Shown piece by piece: positions 21,379 through 29,887 of a DNA stretch of 64,000 nt (the stretch's first letter is position 1; the number at the start of each line of letters is the position of its first letter). The stretch is from contig NZ_BOPA01000011.1 in NCBI RefSeq assembly GCF_016863515.1, forward strand, positions 1 to 64,000. The letters run 5' to 3'. The position numbers were made by a program, and so were the translations under genes. Below the pieces are notes generated by a model. It was not told the origin of the DNA and ran no database searches. It worked only from the letters and a program-made list of their open reading frames with translations. Source of the stretch: Micromonospora gifhornensis. Its GTDB lineage: Bacteria; Actinomycetota; Actinomycetes; Mycobacteriales; Micromonosporaceae.

Positions 21379-21453
21379 CCCCTTTGCTCTGCTCCAACCG
21401 GCGCATCATTTTCGACCGGTTTCCGGTGCGTGGGGTGAAGCAGAGCAAAGGGG
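21379..21453. repeat. 15-bp perfect inverted repeat with 45-nt loop
   Basis: CCCCTTTGCTCTGCT (21379-21393) and AGCAGAGCAAAGGGG (21439-21453) are exact complements. The loop contains a further ACCGG/CCGGT pairing. It is AT-richer than its surroundings and is not adjacent to a gene end. It may be a mobile miniature element, a structured RNA or a paired binding site. Confidence 0.75.
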
Positions 21454-21502
21454 CCAGAACCCAGGTGTACGACCGGCGTCCGGAGATGCCCGCTGGCGCG
21501 AT

Positions 21503-21556
21503 CGGGATGCCGACGCGGACCCGGATGCCGACGCGGACCGGGGTGCCGACGCGGGC
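21503..21556. repeat. 18-bp tandem repeat, three units
   Basis: CGGGATGCCGACGCGGAC, CCGGATGCCGACGCGGAC and CGGGGTGCCGACGCGGGC follow without spacers. It is non-coding and sits just upstream of the rho terminator. Confidence 0.8.
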
Positions 21557-21570
21557 CGGGGCGGCTGTGC

Positions 21571-21604
21571 GAAAGGGGCGCGGCCGATTGGCCGCGCCCC
21601 TTTC
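21571..21604 (-). terminator. Rho gene terminator hairpin
   Basis: GAAAGGGGCGCGGCC-GATT-GGCCGCGCCCCTTTC is a perfect 15-bp stem with a 4-nt loop, about 20 nt beyond the rho stop codon. It is A-rich on one side and T-rich on the other, so it could act in both directions. Confidence 0.85.
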
Positions 21605-21624
21605 GTCGATCTTCGTCGGTGGAA

Positions 21625-23730
21625 CTACTCCCCCGGCGTCGACTTCGCGATCTGCATCAGGAACTCGATGTTCGTGCGGGACTGCTTGAGCCGGTCCAGC
21701 AGGAGGTCCAGCGACGCCTGCGAGTCCAGCGAGTGCAGCACCTTGCGGAGCTTGTGGATGATCGCCAGCTCCTCCGGCGCGAGCAGGATCTCCTCCTTGC
21801 GGGTACCGGAGGCGCTGACGTCCACGGCCGGGAAGGTCCGCTTGTCGGCGATCTTCCGGTCCAGCTTCAGCTCCGCGTTACCGGTGCCCTTGAACTCCTC
21901 GAAGATGACCGTGTCCGCCATCGAACCGGTCTCCACCAGCGCGGTGGCGAGGATGGTCAGCGAGCCGCCGTTCTCGATGTTGCGAGCCGCACCGAGGAAG
22001 CGCTTCGGCGGGTACAGCGCGGTGGAGTCGATACCACCCGACATGATCCGGCCGCTGGCCGGCGCCGCCAGGTTGTACGACCGACCGAGCCGGGTCACCG
22101 AGTCGAGCAGTACGACCACGTCGTGGCCCAGCTCGACCAGGCGCTTGGCCCGCTCGATCGCCAGCTCGGCGACCGTGGTGTGGTCCTGCGGCGGACGGTC
22201 GAACGTGGCCGCGATGACCTCGCCCTTCACCGAACGCTGCATGTCGGTGACCTCTTCGGGCCGCTCGTCGACCAGCACCACCATCAGGTGGCACTCCGGG
22301 TTGTTGTGCGTGATCGCGTTCGCGATCGCCTGGAGCACCATGGTCTTACCGGCCTTCGGCGGCGAGACGATCAGCGCCCGCTGCCCCTTGCCGATCGGCA
22401 TGACCAGGTCGATGACCCGGGTGGTGAGGATGTGCGGCTCGGTCTCCAGCCGCAGTCGCTCCTGCGGGTAGAGCGGGGTGAGCTTGTAGAACTCCGGCCG
22501 CCGCTTGGCCTCGTCCGGCTCCATCCCGTTGATGGTGTCCAGCCGGACCAGGGGGTTGTACTTGTCGCGACGCTGCTCGCCGTCCCGGGCCGCCCGCACC
22601 GCACCGGTGATCGCGTCACCGCGCCGCAGGCCGTACTTCTTGATCTGGGACATCGACACGTACACGTCGTTCGCGCCGGCCAGGTAGCCGGTGGTCCGGA
22701 CGAAGGCGTAGTTGTCGAGCACGTCGACGATGCCGGCCACCGGCACGAGTACGTCGTCCTCGCCGACCTGCGGCTCACGGCCGCCCTCACGGCCGCCCTC
22801 GCCGCCGGAATCGCCGCGCTCGTTACGGCCCCGCCGACGGTCCCGGAAGCGGCTACGCCGACTGCGCCGGCCGCCGTTCTCGTCATCGTCGTCGGTGTTG
22901 TTGTCCCGCTCGGTACGCTGCCCGCGCTCGCCACGATCCCCGCGCTCACCACGGTCGCCGCGCTCCGTACGCTCACCGCGCTCGGCGGCACGATCCCCGC
23001 GCTCAGCACGCTCGCCGCGCTCGGCAGCACGCTCAGCACGATCCCCGCGCTCAGCACGGTCGCCGCGCTCAGCACGGTCCCCGCGCTCAGCACGCTCACC
23101 GCGCTCAGCACGCTCACCGCGCTCGGCAGCCCGCTCAGCACGATCCCCGCGCTCGGCAGCCCGCTCGGCACGGTCACCGCGCTCGGCGGCACGGTCACCG
23201 CTGCGGTCGGCCGTACGCTCGGCACGCTCCGCAGTACGCTCACCGCCACGCTCGGCGGCGGCGCGGCCGGACCGGCCCTCGCTCCGCTCGCCGGTCTCGG
23301 CGGCGGCTTCCTCGGCCCGCGGCTCCGCCACAGCGGTGGCCCGCGTGCGCCGGGTCCGGGTACGGCCCTCGGTCTCCACGCTCGCCGCTGGTTGCTCGGC
23401 GGCGCGGCGCCCGGCCTCCGGCCGCTCAGCCGTCTCGCGTACCTCGGCGTGGACCTCTTCGCGAGCGGGCGCAGCGGCCGCCGCCACCTCGGCCCGTGGT
23501 CGAGGGGCGCCCGCGGCGCTGCCCTGCCGCTCGGTGATCGCGCTGATCAGCTCGCCTTTGCGCATGCGAGCTGTCCCCGAGATGCCGAGCGACGCAGCCA
23601 GGCTCTGGAGCTCCGGCAGCAGCATCGCCGACAAGCCGGTGCCGCTGCGCCGGCGGCGGGCAGGAGCAGCGGTGGTGGCATCGCCAGCGACGTTGGAAAC
23701 ATCCGACGTCACGTCGGTGGTGTCGCTCAA
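21625..23730 (-). CDS. rho: Transcription termination factor Rho with Arg/Glu/Gly/Asp repeat insert
   Basis: 701 residues against about 420 in E. coli. An N-terminal SAP-like region ([17 protein letters not shown]) is followed by about 170 residues of charged low-complexity repeats (units such as RAERGD and RAERGE), then the RNA-binding domain ([20 protein letters not shown]) and the RecA-like motor with Walker [13 protein letters not shown] and [14 protein letters not shown]. Long N-terminal inserts are known in actinobacterial Rho and affect RNA binding. Start is a TTG at 23730 with AAGGA six bases upstream. Confidence 0.96.
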   Translation of the reverse strand: MSDTTDVTSDVSNVAGDATTAAPARRRRSGTGLSAMLLPELQSLAASLGISGTARMRKGELISAITERQGSAAGAPRPRAEVAAAAAPAREEVHAEVRETAERPEAGRRAAEQPAASVETEGRTRTRRTRATAVAEPRAEEAAAETGERSEGRSGRAAAERGGERTAERAERTADRSGDRAAERGDRAERAAERGDRAERAAERGERAERGERAERGDRAERGDRAERGDRAERAAERGERAERGDRAAERGERTERGDRGERGDRGERGQRTERDNNTDDDDENGGRRSRRSRFRDRRRGRNERGDSGGEGGREGGREPQVGEDDVLVPVAGIVDVLDNYAFVRTTGYLAGANDVYVSMSQIKKYGLRRGDAITGAVRAARDGEQRRDKYNPLVRLDTINGMEPDEAKRRPEFYKLTPLYPQERLRLETEPHILTTRVIDLVMPIGKGQRALIVSPPKAGKTMVLQAIANAITHNNPECHLMVVLVDERPEEVTDMQRSVKGEVIAATFDRPPQDHTTVAELAIERAKRLVELGHDVVVLLDSVTRLGRSYNLAAPASGRIMSGGIDSTALYPPKRFLGAARNIENGGSLTILATALVETGSMADTVIFEEFKGTGNAELKLDRKIADKRTFPAVDVSASGTRKEEILLAPEELAIIHKLRKVLHSLDSQASLDLLLDRLKQSRTNIEFLMQIAKSTPGE
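22960..23220 (-). repeat. Coding repeat tract in rho
   Basis: The DNA repeats blocks such as CGCTCAGCACG and CGCTCGGCAGC; on the coding strand it encodes ([12 protein letters not shown])n. Such in-frame repeats are prone to length change between strains. Confidence 0.8.
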
Positions 23731-24025
23731 TGGATTCCTTCCCTCGATAGGCCGGGACTGCCCGGAATCGAACTACAGGTGGCCGGGCGGCCTCGGTGCA
23801 CCCGCCTCGCATGACGCTTTGCGGGAGTCTGTGACACAGCAGCCGGTCGGTCGCCCGACCCACCATGAAAGCGGCGAGCGGGGCTTCGCCGTCTGCGGCG
23901 ACCAGTGAAGACTGCGGTGCGGCGTGGCCTAGGCAGGGGTGACGGGCTTACCGCCGAAAGCTTCGGGGGTGCGCCGACCCGCAGGAGATCGCATGCTTCG
24001 CGGCTGTGCTAAGTCTAGAGCGTAA
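23731..24025 (-). other. thrB-rho spacer / rho leader
   Basis: 295 nt without a gene. It should contain the rho promoter and a long leader. I see only weak hairpins (for example around GGCGAGCGGGGCTTCGCC) and no riboswitch that I recognise. Confidence 0.4.
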
Positions 24026-24979
24026 TCAACTCTTGCGACCTGCGGCAACAGGGTCCCGCTCCGCGTGTCCGAGTCTACCTTGCTCGACCTGCGCCCCGCG
24101 CACGTCTACCGCCAACCGCAGAATCTGCCATTCTGTTCCCGCCTCGAACCCTTCGGGCAGGTCAGACAGGGCGAGCGCGGTCGGGCCCGCCCCACTGATC
24201 ACGGCCGGCACACCGGCCGCACGCAACGCGTGGACCACGGCCGCCGTATCGGGCATCGAGGCCGCCCGGTAATCCTGGTGCAGCCGGTCGACGGTGGCCG
24301 GCAGCAACAGATCCGGCTGTGTGGTCAACGCGTGCACCAGCAACGCCGCCCGACCGGCATTGAGCGCGGCATCGCCGTGCGGCACGGTCGCCGGCAGCGC
24401 CGCCCGGGCGGAGGCGGTCAGGCCGCGTTCGGTGGGTACCAGCACCGTGGGGCGTACGCCCTCGGCCACCGGCAACGACACGGCCCGCGCGCCGGAGGGC
24501 TCCGTCCAGGCCAGGGTGAACCCGCCGAGCAGGCAGGGTGCCACGTTGTCGGGATGCCCCTCGATCCGGGCGGCCAGCCGCAGCGCGGCCTCGTCATCGA
24601 GCCGCTGGGTCCCGTCGGTCACCAGGGCCCGAGCCAGCAGCACCCCGGCGACGATGGCGGCCGAGGAGGAGCCGAGCCCGCGGGCCTGCGGGATGCGATT
24701 CACGCACTCCACCGCCAACCCGGACGGCTGCCCGCCGAGTTCGTCGAAGGCCGCCCGCATCGCGCGTACCACCAGGTGCCCGTCGTTGCGCGGCAGGTCA
24801 CCGGCGCCCTCACCGTCCACGGAGACGGTCACGCCGCTGGCGGTCACCTCGGCGGCCACGTCGTCGTAGAGCGCGAGGGCGAGACCCAGCGCGTCGAAGC
24901 CGGGCCCCAGGTTCGCGCTGGTGGCGGGGACCCGGACCCGGACCGGGCCGGCGGCGAAAGTGGTCGGCACGCCGCCCAT
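24026..24979 (-). CDS. thrB: Homoserine kinase
   Basis: 317 residues. A GHMP kinase that phosphorylates homoserine for threonine synthesis. The family ATP-binding motif is clear (IPQARGLGSSSAAIVAG), as are the N-terminal VRVRVPATSANLGPGFDALG and the C-terminal GAGPTALALS. The partner genes thrC and hom lie on the same strand but 7.5 kb upstream, beyond an efflux island; they are normally adjacent in actinobacteria. Confidence 0.95.
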   Translation of the reverse strand: MGGVPTTFAAGPVRVRVPATSANLGPGFDALGLALALYDDVAAEVTASGVTVSVDGEGAGDLPRNDGHLVVRAMRAAFDELGGQPSGLAVECVNRIPQARGLGSSSAAIVAGVLLARALVTDGTQRLDDEAALRLAARIEGHPDNVAPCLLGGFTLAWTEPSGARAVSLPVAEGVRPTVLVPTERGLTASARAALPATVPHGDAALNAGRAALLVHALTTQPDLLLPATVDRLHQDYRAASMPDTAAVVHALRAAGVPAVISGAGPTALALSDLPEGFEAGTEWQILRLAVDVRGAQVEQGRLGHAERDPVAAGRKS

Positions 24980-25063
24980 GCTAGGGCTCGACCGACGCGG
25001 TCCGACGCGGATGCCCGACCCCTGAGACGCACCTCGCGCCCGAACACGCTTGCGCTGAGGCTC

Positions 25064-26320
25064 CTACCGAGTGCCGGTCTCGGCGACGGTCGGTGCCGGG
25101 GCGGCCAGTGACAGCCGTCGGGTGGCCAGCCGCCAGCCGATCGCGTAGGTCAACGTGACCAGGCCACAGCTGGCCAGCACGACCCGCTCGTCCACCACGT
25201 CGATGACGGAGGCGACCACGAGTTGGCTTACCGAGATGGCCAGGGTCGCCAGCATCATGTCGGTGGCGAAGACCCGGCCGCGCAACCGGTCCGGCACCTC
25301 ACCCTGCAACGCGAAGTTGGACATCACCCAGTTGCTGCCACCGGCGAAGTGCGCCACGAAGACCAGGACCAGCACCAACGGGAACCAGGACACCACTGAG
25401 GTGCCGAGGTAGGCCAGCCCGTACGCCGACATGGACAGTGCCAGCCCCGGCAGCAGCCAGGCCCGGTTGGTAAGCACCCGACGCATCAGGATCGGGCCGA
25501 CGAGCGCGCCCGCGCCGCGTACCGCGAACAGCAGGCCGGCGCCCAGCGGGCCGACCCCGTACAGCCCGGCCAGCAGGGGGAAGACGGTCAGGACCCCATT
25601 GCCCAGCCCGACCGCCGACTTCACCGTGACCAGGGCCAGCACCCGCGGGCGGTGCCCGATGTAGCCCAGTGCCTCGCGGATCGCCGTCCAGGTCTGCGGC
25701 ACCGGCGCGTTCTCGTCGCGGGGCGCCTGCAACGGCCGGCGGATGCGCCCGGCCAGGACCGCGGCGATCACCAGGCCGACCGCGGCCACCCAGAAGCAGA
25801 CGTACGGGCCGGTAGCGGCGGCGAGCACACCGCCGAGTGAGGCGCCGACGATGGTCATCGTGCCCCAGGCCGATCCGGCCACCGCGTTACCCGCTGCCAA
25901 CTCCTCCGGTTCGAGGACGTTGGGCAGGGCGGCCTGTGCGGCCGGGGAGTAGAACGCCTTGGCCACCGCGACCACGCCGATGCCCAGCATCGCCAGCCAG
26001 GCCGTACCGGCGCTGCGTACGCCGAGCAGGAGCAGCACACCGACGAGCGCGGCGCCGTTCGAGATGATCATGATCTTGCGGCGGTCGAACCGGTCGGCGA
26101 TGGTCCCGGTGTACGGCAGCAGCAACGCCACGATGCCGGTGTCCACAGCCAGCACCAGCGCACCCCACACGCCACTACCGGTCAGCTTCGGCAGCAGGAC
26201 GAGCAACGGCACCATCACGAACCAGTCGGCACCGAAGACCACCAACTCGGCCAGGAACAGATTGCGGAAGTTCCGGTTGCGAGTGAGGACCGAGAGGGTG
26301 GACGCCACGAGGCGGACCAT
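25064..26320 (-). CDS. Major facilitator superfamily exporter
   Basis: About 418 residues from the ATG at 26320; the frame is open to 26407 but that part looks non-coding. Ten to twelve hydrophobic segments and the MFS loop motif (TGTIADRFDRRKIMI) are present. The pattern NRNFRNLFLAELVVFGADWF...LPNVLEPEELAAGNAVAGSAWG is typical of MFS_3 (enterobactin-exporter-like) proteins. Substrate unknown. It is the last gene of a block of three export systems on this strand, separated from the RND gene by an 18-bp tandem repeat and a hairpin. Confidence 0.85.
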   Translation of the reverse strand: MVRLVASTLSVLTRNRNFRNLFLAELVVFGADWFVMVPLLVLLPKLTGSGVWGALVLAVDTGIVALLLPYTGTIADRFDRRKIMIISNGAALVGVLLLLGVRSAGTAWLAMLGIGVVAVAKAFYSPAAQAALPNVLEPEELAAGNAVAGSAWGTMTIVGASLGGVLAAATGPYVCFWVAAVGLVIAAVLAGRIRRPLQAPRDENAPVPQTWTAIREALGYIGHRPRVLALVTVKSAVGLGNGVLTVFPLLAGLYGVGPLGAGLLFAVRGAGALVGPILMRRVLTNRAWLLPGLALSMSAYGLAYLGTSVVSWFPLVLVLVFVAHFAGGSNWVMSNFALQGEVPDRLRGRVFATDMMLATLAISVSQLVVASVIDVVDERVVLASCGLVTLTYAIGWRLATRRLSLAAPAPTVAETGTR

Positions 26321-26420
26321 ACCTGGCAGGCGTCGCCGACTGAGTCGCGGCGCGGACATCGACGGAGATACGCCACGATCGCGTAAACAGGACCGCCGCC
26401 GAGGCACGACCGGGCTCGTC

Positions 26421-26510
26421 GGTACGGCCCGGCCCGGCGGTACACACGGGCTCGGCGGTACGCACGGGCCTGCCGGTACGCACGGGCCTGCCGGTACGCA
26501 CGGCCCTGCC
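26421..26510. repeat. 18-bp tandem repeat, five units
   Basis: Units start at 26421, 26439, 26457, 26475 and 26493, with the most regular copies reading GGTACGCACGGGCCTGCC. A diverged unit precedes the array. It lies in the RND-MFS spacer, upstream of the MFS gene. Confidence 0.8.
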
Positions 26511-26517
26511 GGACGCC

Positions 26518-26545
26518 GACGCCCCCGGCGGTCGCCGGGGGCGTC
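26518..26545 (-). terminator. Hairpin after the RND transporter gene
   Basis: GACGCCCCCGGC and GCCGGGGGCGTC form a perfect stem with a tiny loop, about 40 nt beyond the stop of the RND gene. There is no T-tract. Confidence 0.6.
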
Positions 26546-26584
26546 GGTCCTGGTGCTGGTGTCGGTCCTGGTGCTGTCCGGCCG

Positions 26585-29500
26585 TTACTCCGCGGGTGGG
26601 AAGGGTGAGTTGCGGCTCTTGGGCAGCCGGAGCACCTCGAACTGGTCGGTGCCGTCCACCAGCGCGCCGGACGGCGCCGCCGGCACCGGACGGCTCTGCG
26701 CCGGACGCTTGTCGGTCTCCGCCGGCCCCTGCGTGGCGCGCTCGGCGGTGGGCGGCTGCTCGTCGTCCGGCTTCGTCGCGTCGGTGTCCGACACGGCTGG
26801 ACCGGAGTCGGAGGCGCCGCCGGAGCGACCCGCCCGCCAACTGCGCACCGACTGCTTGGTGTCCTCCACCATCGCGTAGAGGGTGGGCACCAGGATCAGC
26901 GTGAGCAGGGTGGAGCTGAGCAGTCCGCCGATCACCACGATCGCCAGCGGTCGGGAGATGAAGCCGCCCTCGCCGGTGAGCCCGAAGGCCATCGGCGTCA
27001 ACGCGAAGATGGTGGCGATGGCGGTCATCAGGATCGGACGCAGCCGGTGCCGTCCACCCTCGACCACGGCCTCCCGTACGCCCATCCCCTGCGCCCGGTA
27101 CTGGTTGACCAGGTCGAGCAGGACGATCGCGTTTGTCACCACGATGCCGACGAGCATGAGTACGCCGATCAGCGCCGGCACGCTCAACGCCGTCCCGGTG
27201 GCCAGCAGCAGGGCGACCGCCCCGGTGGCCGCGAACGGAATGGAGACCAGCAGGATCAACGCCTGCACCACGCTACGGAACGTGGCCATCATGATCAGGA
27301 ACACGATCGCGATCGCGGCCAGCACGGCCAGGCCCAGGTCGGCGAAGGTCTCCCGCTGCTCGGCGCTGACCCCGCCCAGGGTCAACGTGGCCCCCGGTAC
27401 GTCGATCGCGTCGAGCCGCTGCTGCAACTCCGTGCTGATCGCGCCGAGGTCGGAGCCGGTCACCGTACCGGTCACCGAGACGCTGCGCTCACCGTCGATC
27501 CGGCGTACCTGCTGCGGCCCTTCGGTCTCGGTGACCTCGGCGATGTCGCCGAGCTTGACCGGGCCGACCGGCAGTGCCTTCAGCTCGTCCACCGTCAGCG
27601 GCGGCTTCGCCGACAGGCGCAGCACCACGTCCCGGCTGCCGCCGGAAATGCTCACCTGACCCACCGGCGTGCCCCGGAACGACTGCGCCACCAGTTGGCC
27701 GATCGCCGCCTCGGTGAGCCCGGCCCGGCTGGCCGCGACCCGGTCGACCGCGACGTCCACCCGGGGCACCTGCTGGGCGAGGGTGGTCGAGACGTCCTCG
27801 ACACCGGAAATGCCGGCAAGCGCCACCCGGGCCTGCTCGGCGGCGGCCGCCAGCGTCTCCTGGTCGGCGGCGCGCACGATGACCGCCAGTTCGTTCGCGG
27901 ACGCGCCACCCTGACCGGCCGGGAAGGTGATCTCGCCGGCCGTCGCACCGAGCGACGCGAACCGCTCGCGCAGGATGCCGCGCATGGCCTTGGCGTCGGT
28001 CTCGCCGTCGAGCCGCAGCGCGTAACTGGCCACGTTGTTGCCGGCGCTGCCGGTCCACGGGCTGTCCCCACCCCCGGCGGTGACCTGGTACGACTCGACA
28101 CCCGGGGTGTCGGCCAGCACCGCCTCGACCCGGCGGGCCGCCGCGTCGGTGCCGGCCAGCCCGGTGCCCACCGGCAGTTCCTGCCGGATGTTGAGGGTGT
28201 CCTGACCGGAGTCGTCGAGGAAGTTGCTCTCCAGTTGCCGGGCCAGACCGAAGGTGCCGAAGAGCACGAGCACGCCCACGGCCAGCGTGGCCCAGCGGTA
28301 CGCCCGCCGGCCGGTGGCGAACCGGATCACCGGCAGGTACGCCCGCTGCAACGGGCTGCGCAGCTCGCGCTCCTCGGCGGCCCGGCGGATCGCCTCGCCG
28401 TCGGTGCCGGCAACCGGCTTGAGGAACCAGTACGCCAGCACCGGGATCACCGTCAACGACACCAGCAGCGAGGCGAGCAGCGCCACGGTGACCGTGATCG
28501 CGAACGGCGCGAACAGCTGCCCGACGAAGCCGCCGACCAGGGCGATCGGGGCGAAGACGGCGACCGTGGTGAGGGTGGAGGCGGTGACCGCCCCGGCCAC
28601 CTCGCGGACGGCGGTGAGGATCGCCTCCCGCTTCGGTTCGCCGTAGGTCAGATGCCGTTTGATGTTCTCCAGCACCACGATCGAGTCGTCCACCACCCGG
28701 CCGACCGCCACCGTCAGCGCGCCGAGGGTGAGCAGGTTGAGCGAGTAGTCGCCGATCCAGAGGGCGAGCAGCGCGACCACCACCGACAGCGGGATGGAGA
28801 CCGCGGTGACGATCGTGGACCGGATCGACAGCAGGAACACCAGGATGACCACCACGGCCATGATCAGACCCAGCAGACCCTCGGTGCTCAGCGTCTTGAT
28901 CGACTTCTCCACGAACGGCGCCTGGTCCAGCACCACGGTCAGCTCGGCCCCGGTCGCACGGCGCAGATCGTCCAGGCGGTCGGCGACCGCGTGCGAGATC
29001 TGGACCGCGTTGCCGTCCGGGTCGGCGGTGACCGCGATGCCCAGGCTCTCCCGGCCGTTGGTACGGGTGATCGCGGTGGGCGGGGTCAGCTGCTCCTCGA
29101 CCGTGGCGACGTCACCGAGCCGGACCGGACCGGCCTTCTTGACCGGCGGGGCGACGATCACGTCCCGCAGTTCGTCCAACGTGGTCAGCGGGGCACCGAC
29201 CTGCACCGGCAGGCTGCGGTCGCCGTCCAGCACGGCACCGGCCGGTACCGCCACCCCGTTGGCCTTCAACGCGGTGGTGATCGCGGTCGGCTGCACCTTC
29301 GCCTTCGCCAGCTTCGCCGGATCGGGCGTGATCACCACCAGCTCGTCGCGGACGCCTGTCAACTCGACGCCACGTACGCCCTCGATCGCCGCCAACTCGG
29401 GCACCACGACATCCCGCAGCTTCGACGCGAGTTCCCGCTCGTCACCGCCACCGGACGCGGCCAGCACCACGGCCGGCAGGTCGTCGGTGCTGCCCGCGAA

Positions 29501-29878
29501 GACCTGCGGGTCGACGCCGTCGGGCAGCCGGGTGCGGTTCAGCGCGGTCTGCATCTTGCTGACCACGTCGTCCAGGTCGGTGCCGAACTCGTACTGGACG
29601 GTGATGGTGGTCAGGCCCTCGCGGGAGATCGAGGTGACGGTGTCCAGCGCCGGGATGCTCCGCAGGCTGTTCTCGATCGGCTCGGTGACCTGGGACTCGA
29701 CGACCTCCGGCGCGGCACCGGGATACGAGGCGACGATGAACGCGGCGGGGAACTCCAGCGAGGGCAGGAGTTGCTGCTTCAGCGACGGCACGGCGTACGC
29801 ACCGAACGCCGTGGTCACCACTGCGATGAGGGCTACCAGCCCCCGGTTGGCGAGGCTGAATCTGGCGAGCAGCGACAT
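26585..29878 (-). CDS. AcrB/HAE1-type RND efflux transporter
   Basis: 1097 residues. Family hallmarks are an N-terminal helix (NRGLVALIAVVTTAFGAYAVP), the periplasmic-type porter domain start (ASYPGAAPEVVESQVTEPIE), and the TM4 proton-relay aspartates (VGRVVDDSIVVLENIKRH). A second half repeats the fold (GVLMLVGIVVTNAIVLLDLV). The C-terminus adds about 90 disordered residues. There is no membrane-fusion protein or outer-membrane gene nearby, as expected in a monoderm. The gene starts 9 nt after the ABC exporter stop, so the two are one operon. Confidence 0.93.
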   Translation of the reverse strand: MSLLARFSLANRGLVALIAVVTTAFGAYAVPSLKQQLLPSLEFPAAFIVASYPGAAPEVVESQVTEPIENSLRSIPALDTVTSISREGLTTITVQYEFGTDLDDVVSKMQTALNRTRLPDGVDPQVFAGSTDDLPAVVLAASGGGDERELASKLRDVVVPELAAIEGVRGVELTGVRDELVVITPDPAKLAKAKVQPTAITTALKANGVAVPAGAVLDGDRSLPVQVGAPLTTLDELRDVIVAPPVKKAGPVRLGDVATVEEQLTPPTAITRTNGRESLGIAVTADPDGNAVQISHAVADRLDDLRRATGAELTVVLDQAPFVEKSIKTLSTEGLLGLIMAVVVILVFLLSIRSTIVTAVSIPLSVVVALLALWIGDYSLNLLTLGALTVAVGRVVDDSIVVLENIKRHLTYGEPKREAILTAVREVAGAVTASTLTTVAVFAPIALVGGFVGQLFAPFAITVTVALLASLLVSLTVIPVLAYWFLKPVAGTDGEAIRRAAEERELRSPLQRAYLPVIRFATGRRAYRWATLAVGVLVLFGTFGLARQLESNFLDDSGQDTLNIRQELPVGTGLAGTDAAARRVEAVLADTPGVESYQVTAGGGDSPWTGSAGNNVASYALRLDGETDAKAMRGILRERFASLGATAGEITFPAGQGGASANELAVIVRAADQETLAAAAEQARVALAGISGVEDVSTTLAQQVPRVDVAVDRVAASRAGLTEAAIGQLVAQSFRGTPVGQVSISGGSRDVVLRLSAKPPLTVDELKALPVGPVKLGDIAEVTETEGPQQVRRIDGERSVSVTGTVTGSDLGAISTELQQRLDAIDVPGATLTLGGVSAEQRETFADLGLAVLAAIAIVFLIMMATFRSVVQALILLVSIPFAATGAVALLLATGTALSVPALIGVLMLVGIVVTNAIVLLDLVNQYRAQGMGVREAVVEGGRHRLRPILMTAIATIFALTPMAFGLTGEGGFISRPLAIVVIGGLLSSTLLTLILVPTLYAMVEDTKQSVRSWRAGRSGGASDSGPAVSDTDATKPDDEQPPTAERATQGPAETDKRPAQSRPVPAAPSGALVDGTDQFEVLRLPKSRNSPFPPAE

Positions 29879-29887
29879 CGGCGTGAC

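Larger units (their letters stand above)
21074..21570. other. Intergenic region between rho and rpmE
   Basis: About 500 nt with no supportable gene; the open frames here are Pro/Arg-rich and lack ribosome binding sites. It contains the long inverted repeat at 21379-21453 and a three-unit 18-bp array at 21503-21556. The promoter of rpmE is expected in 21074-21200. Confidence 0.7.
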
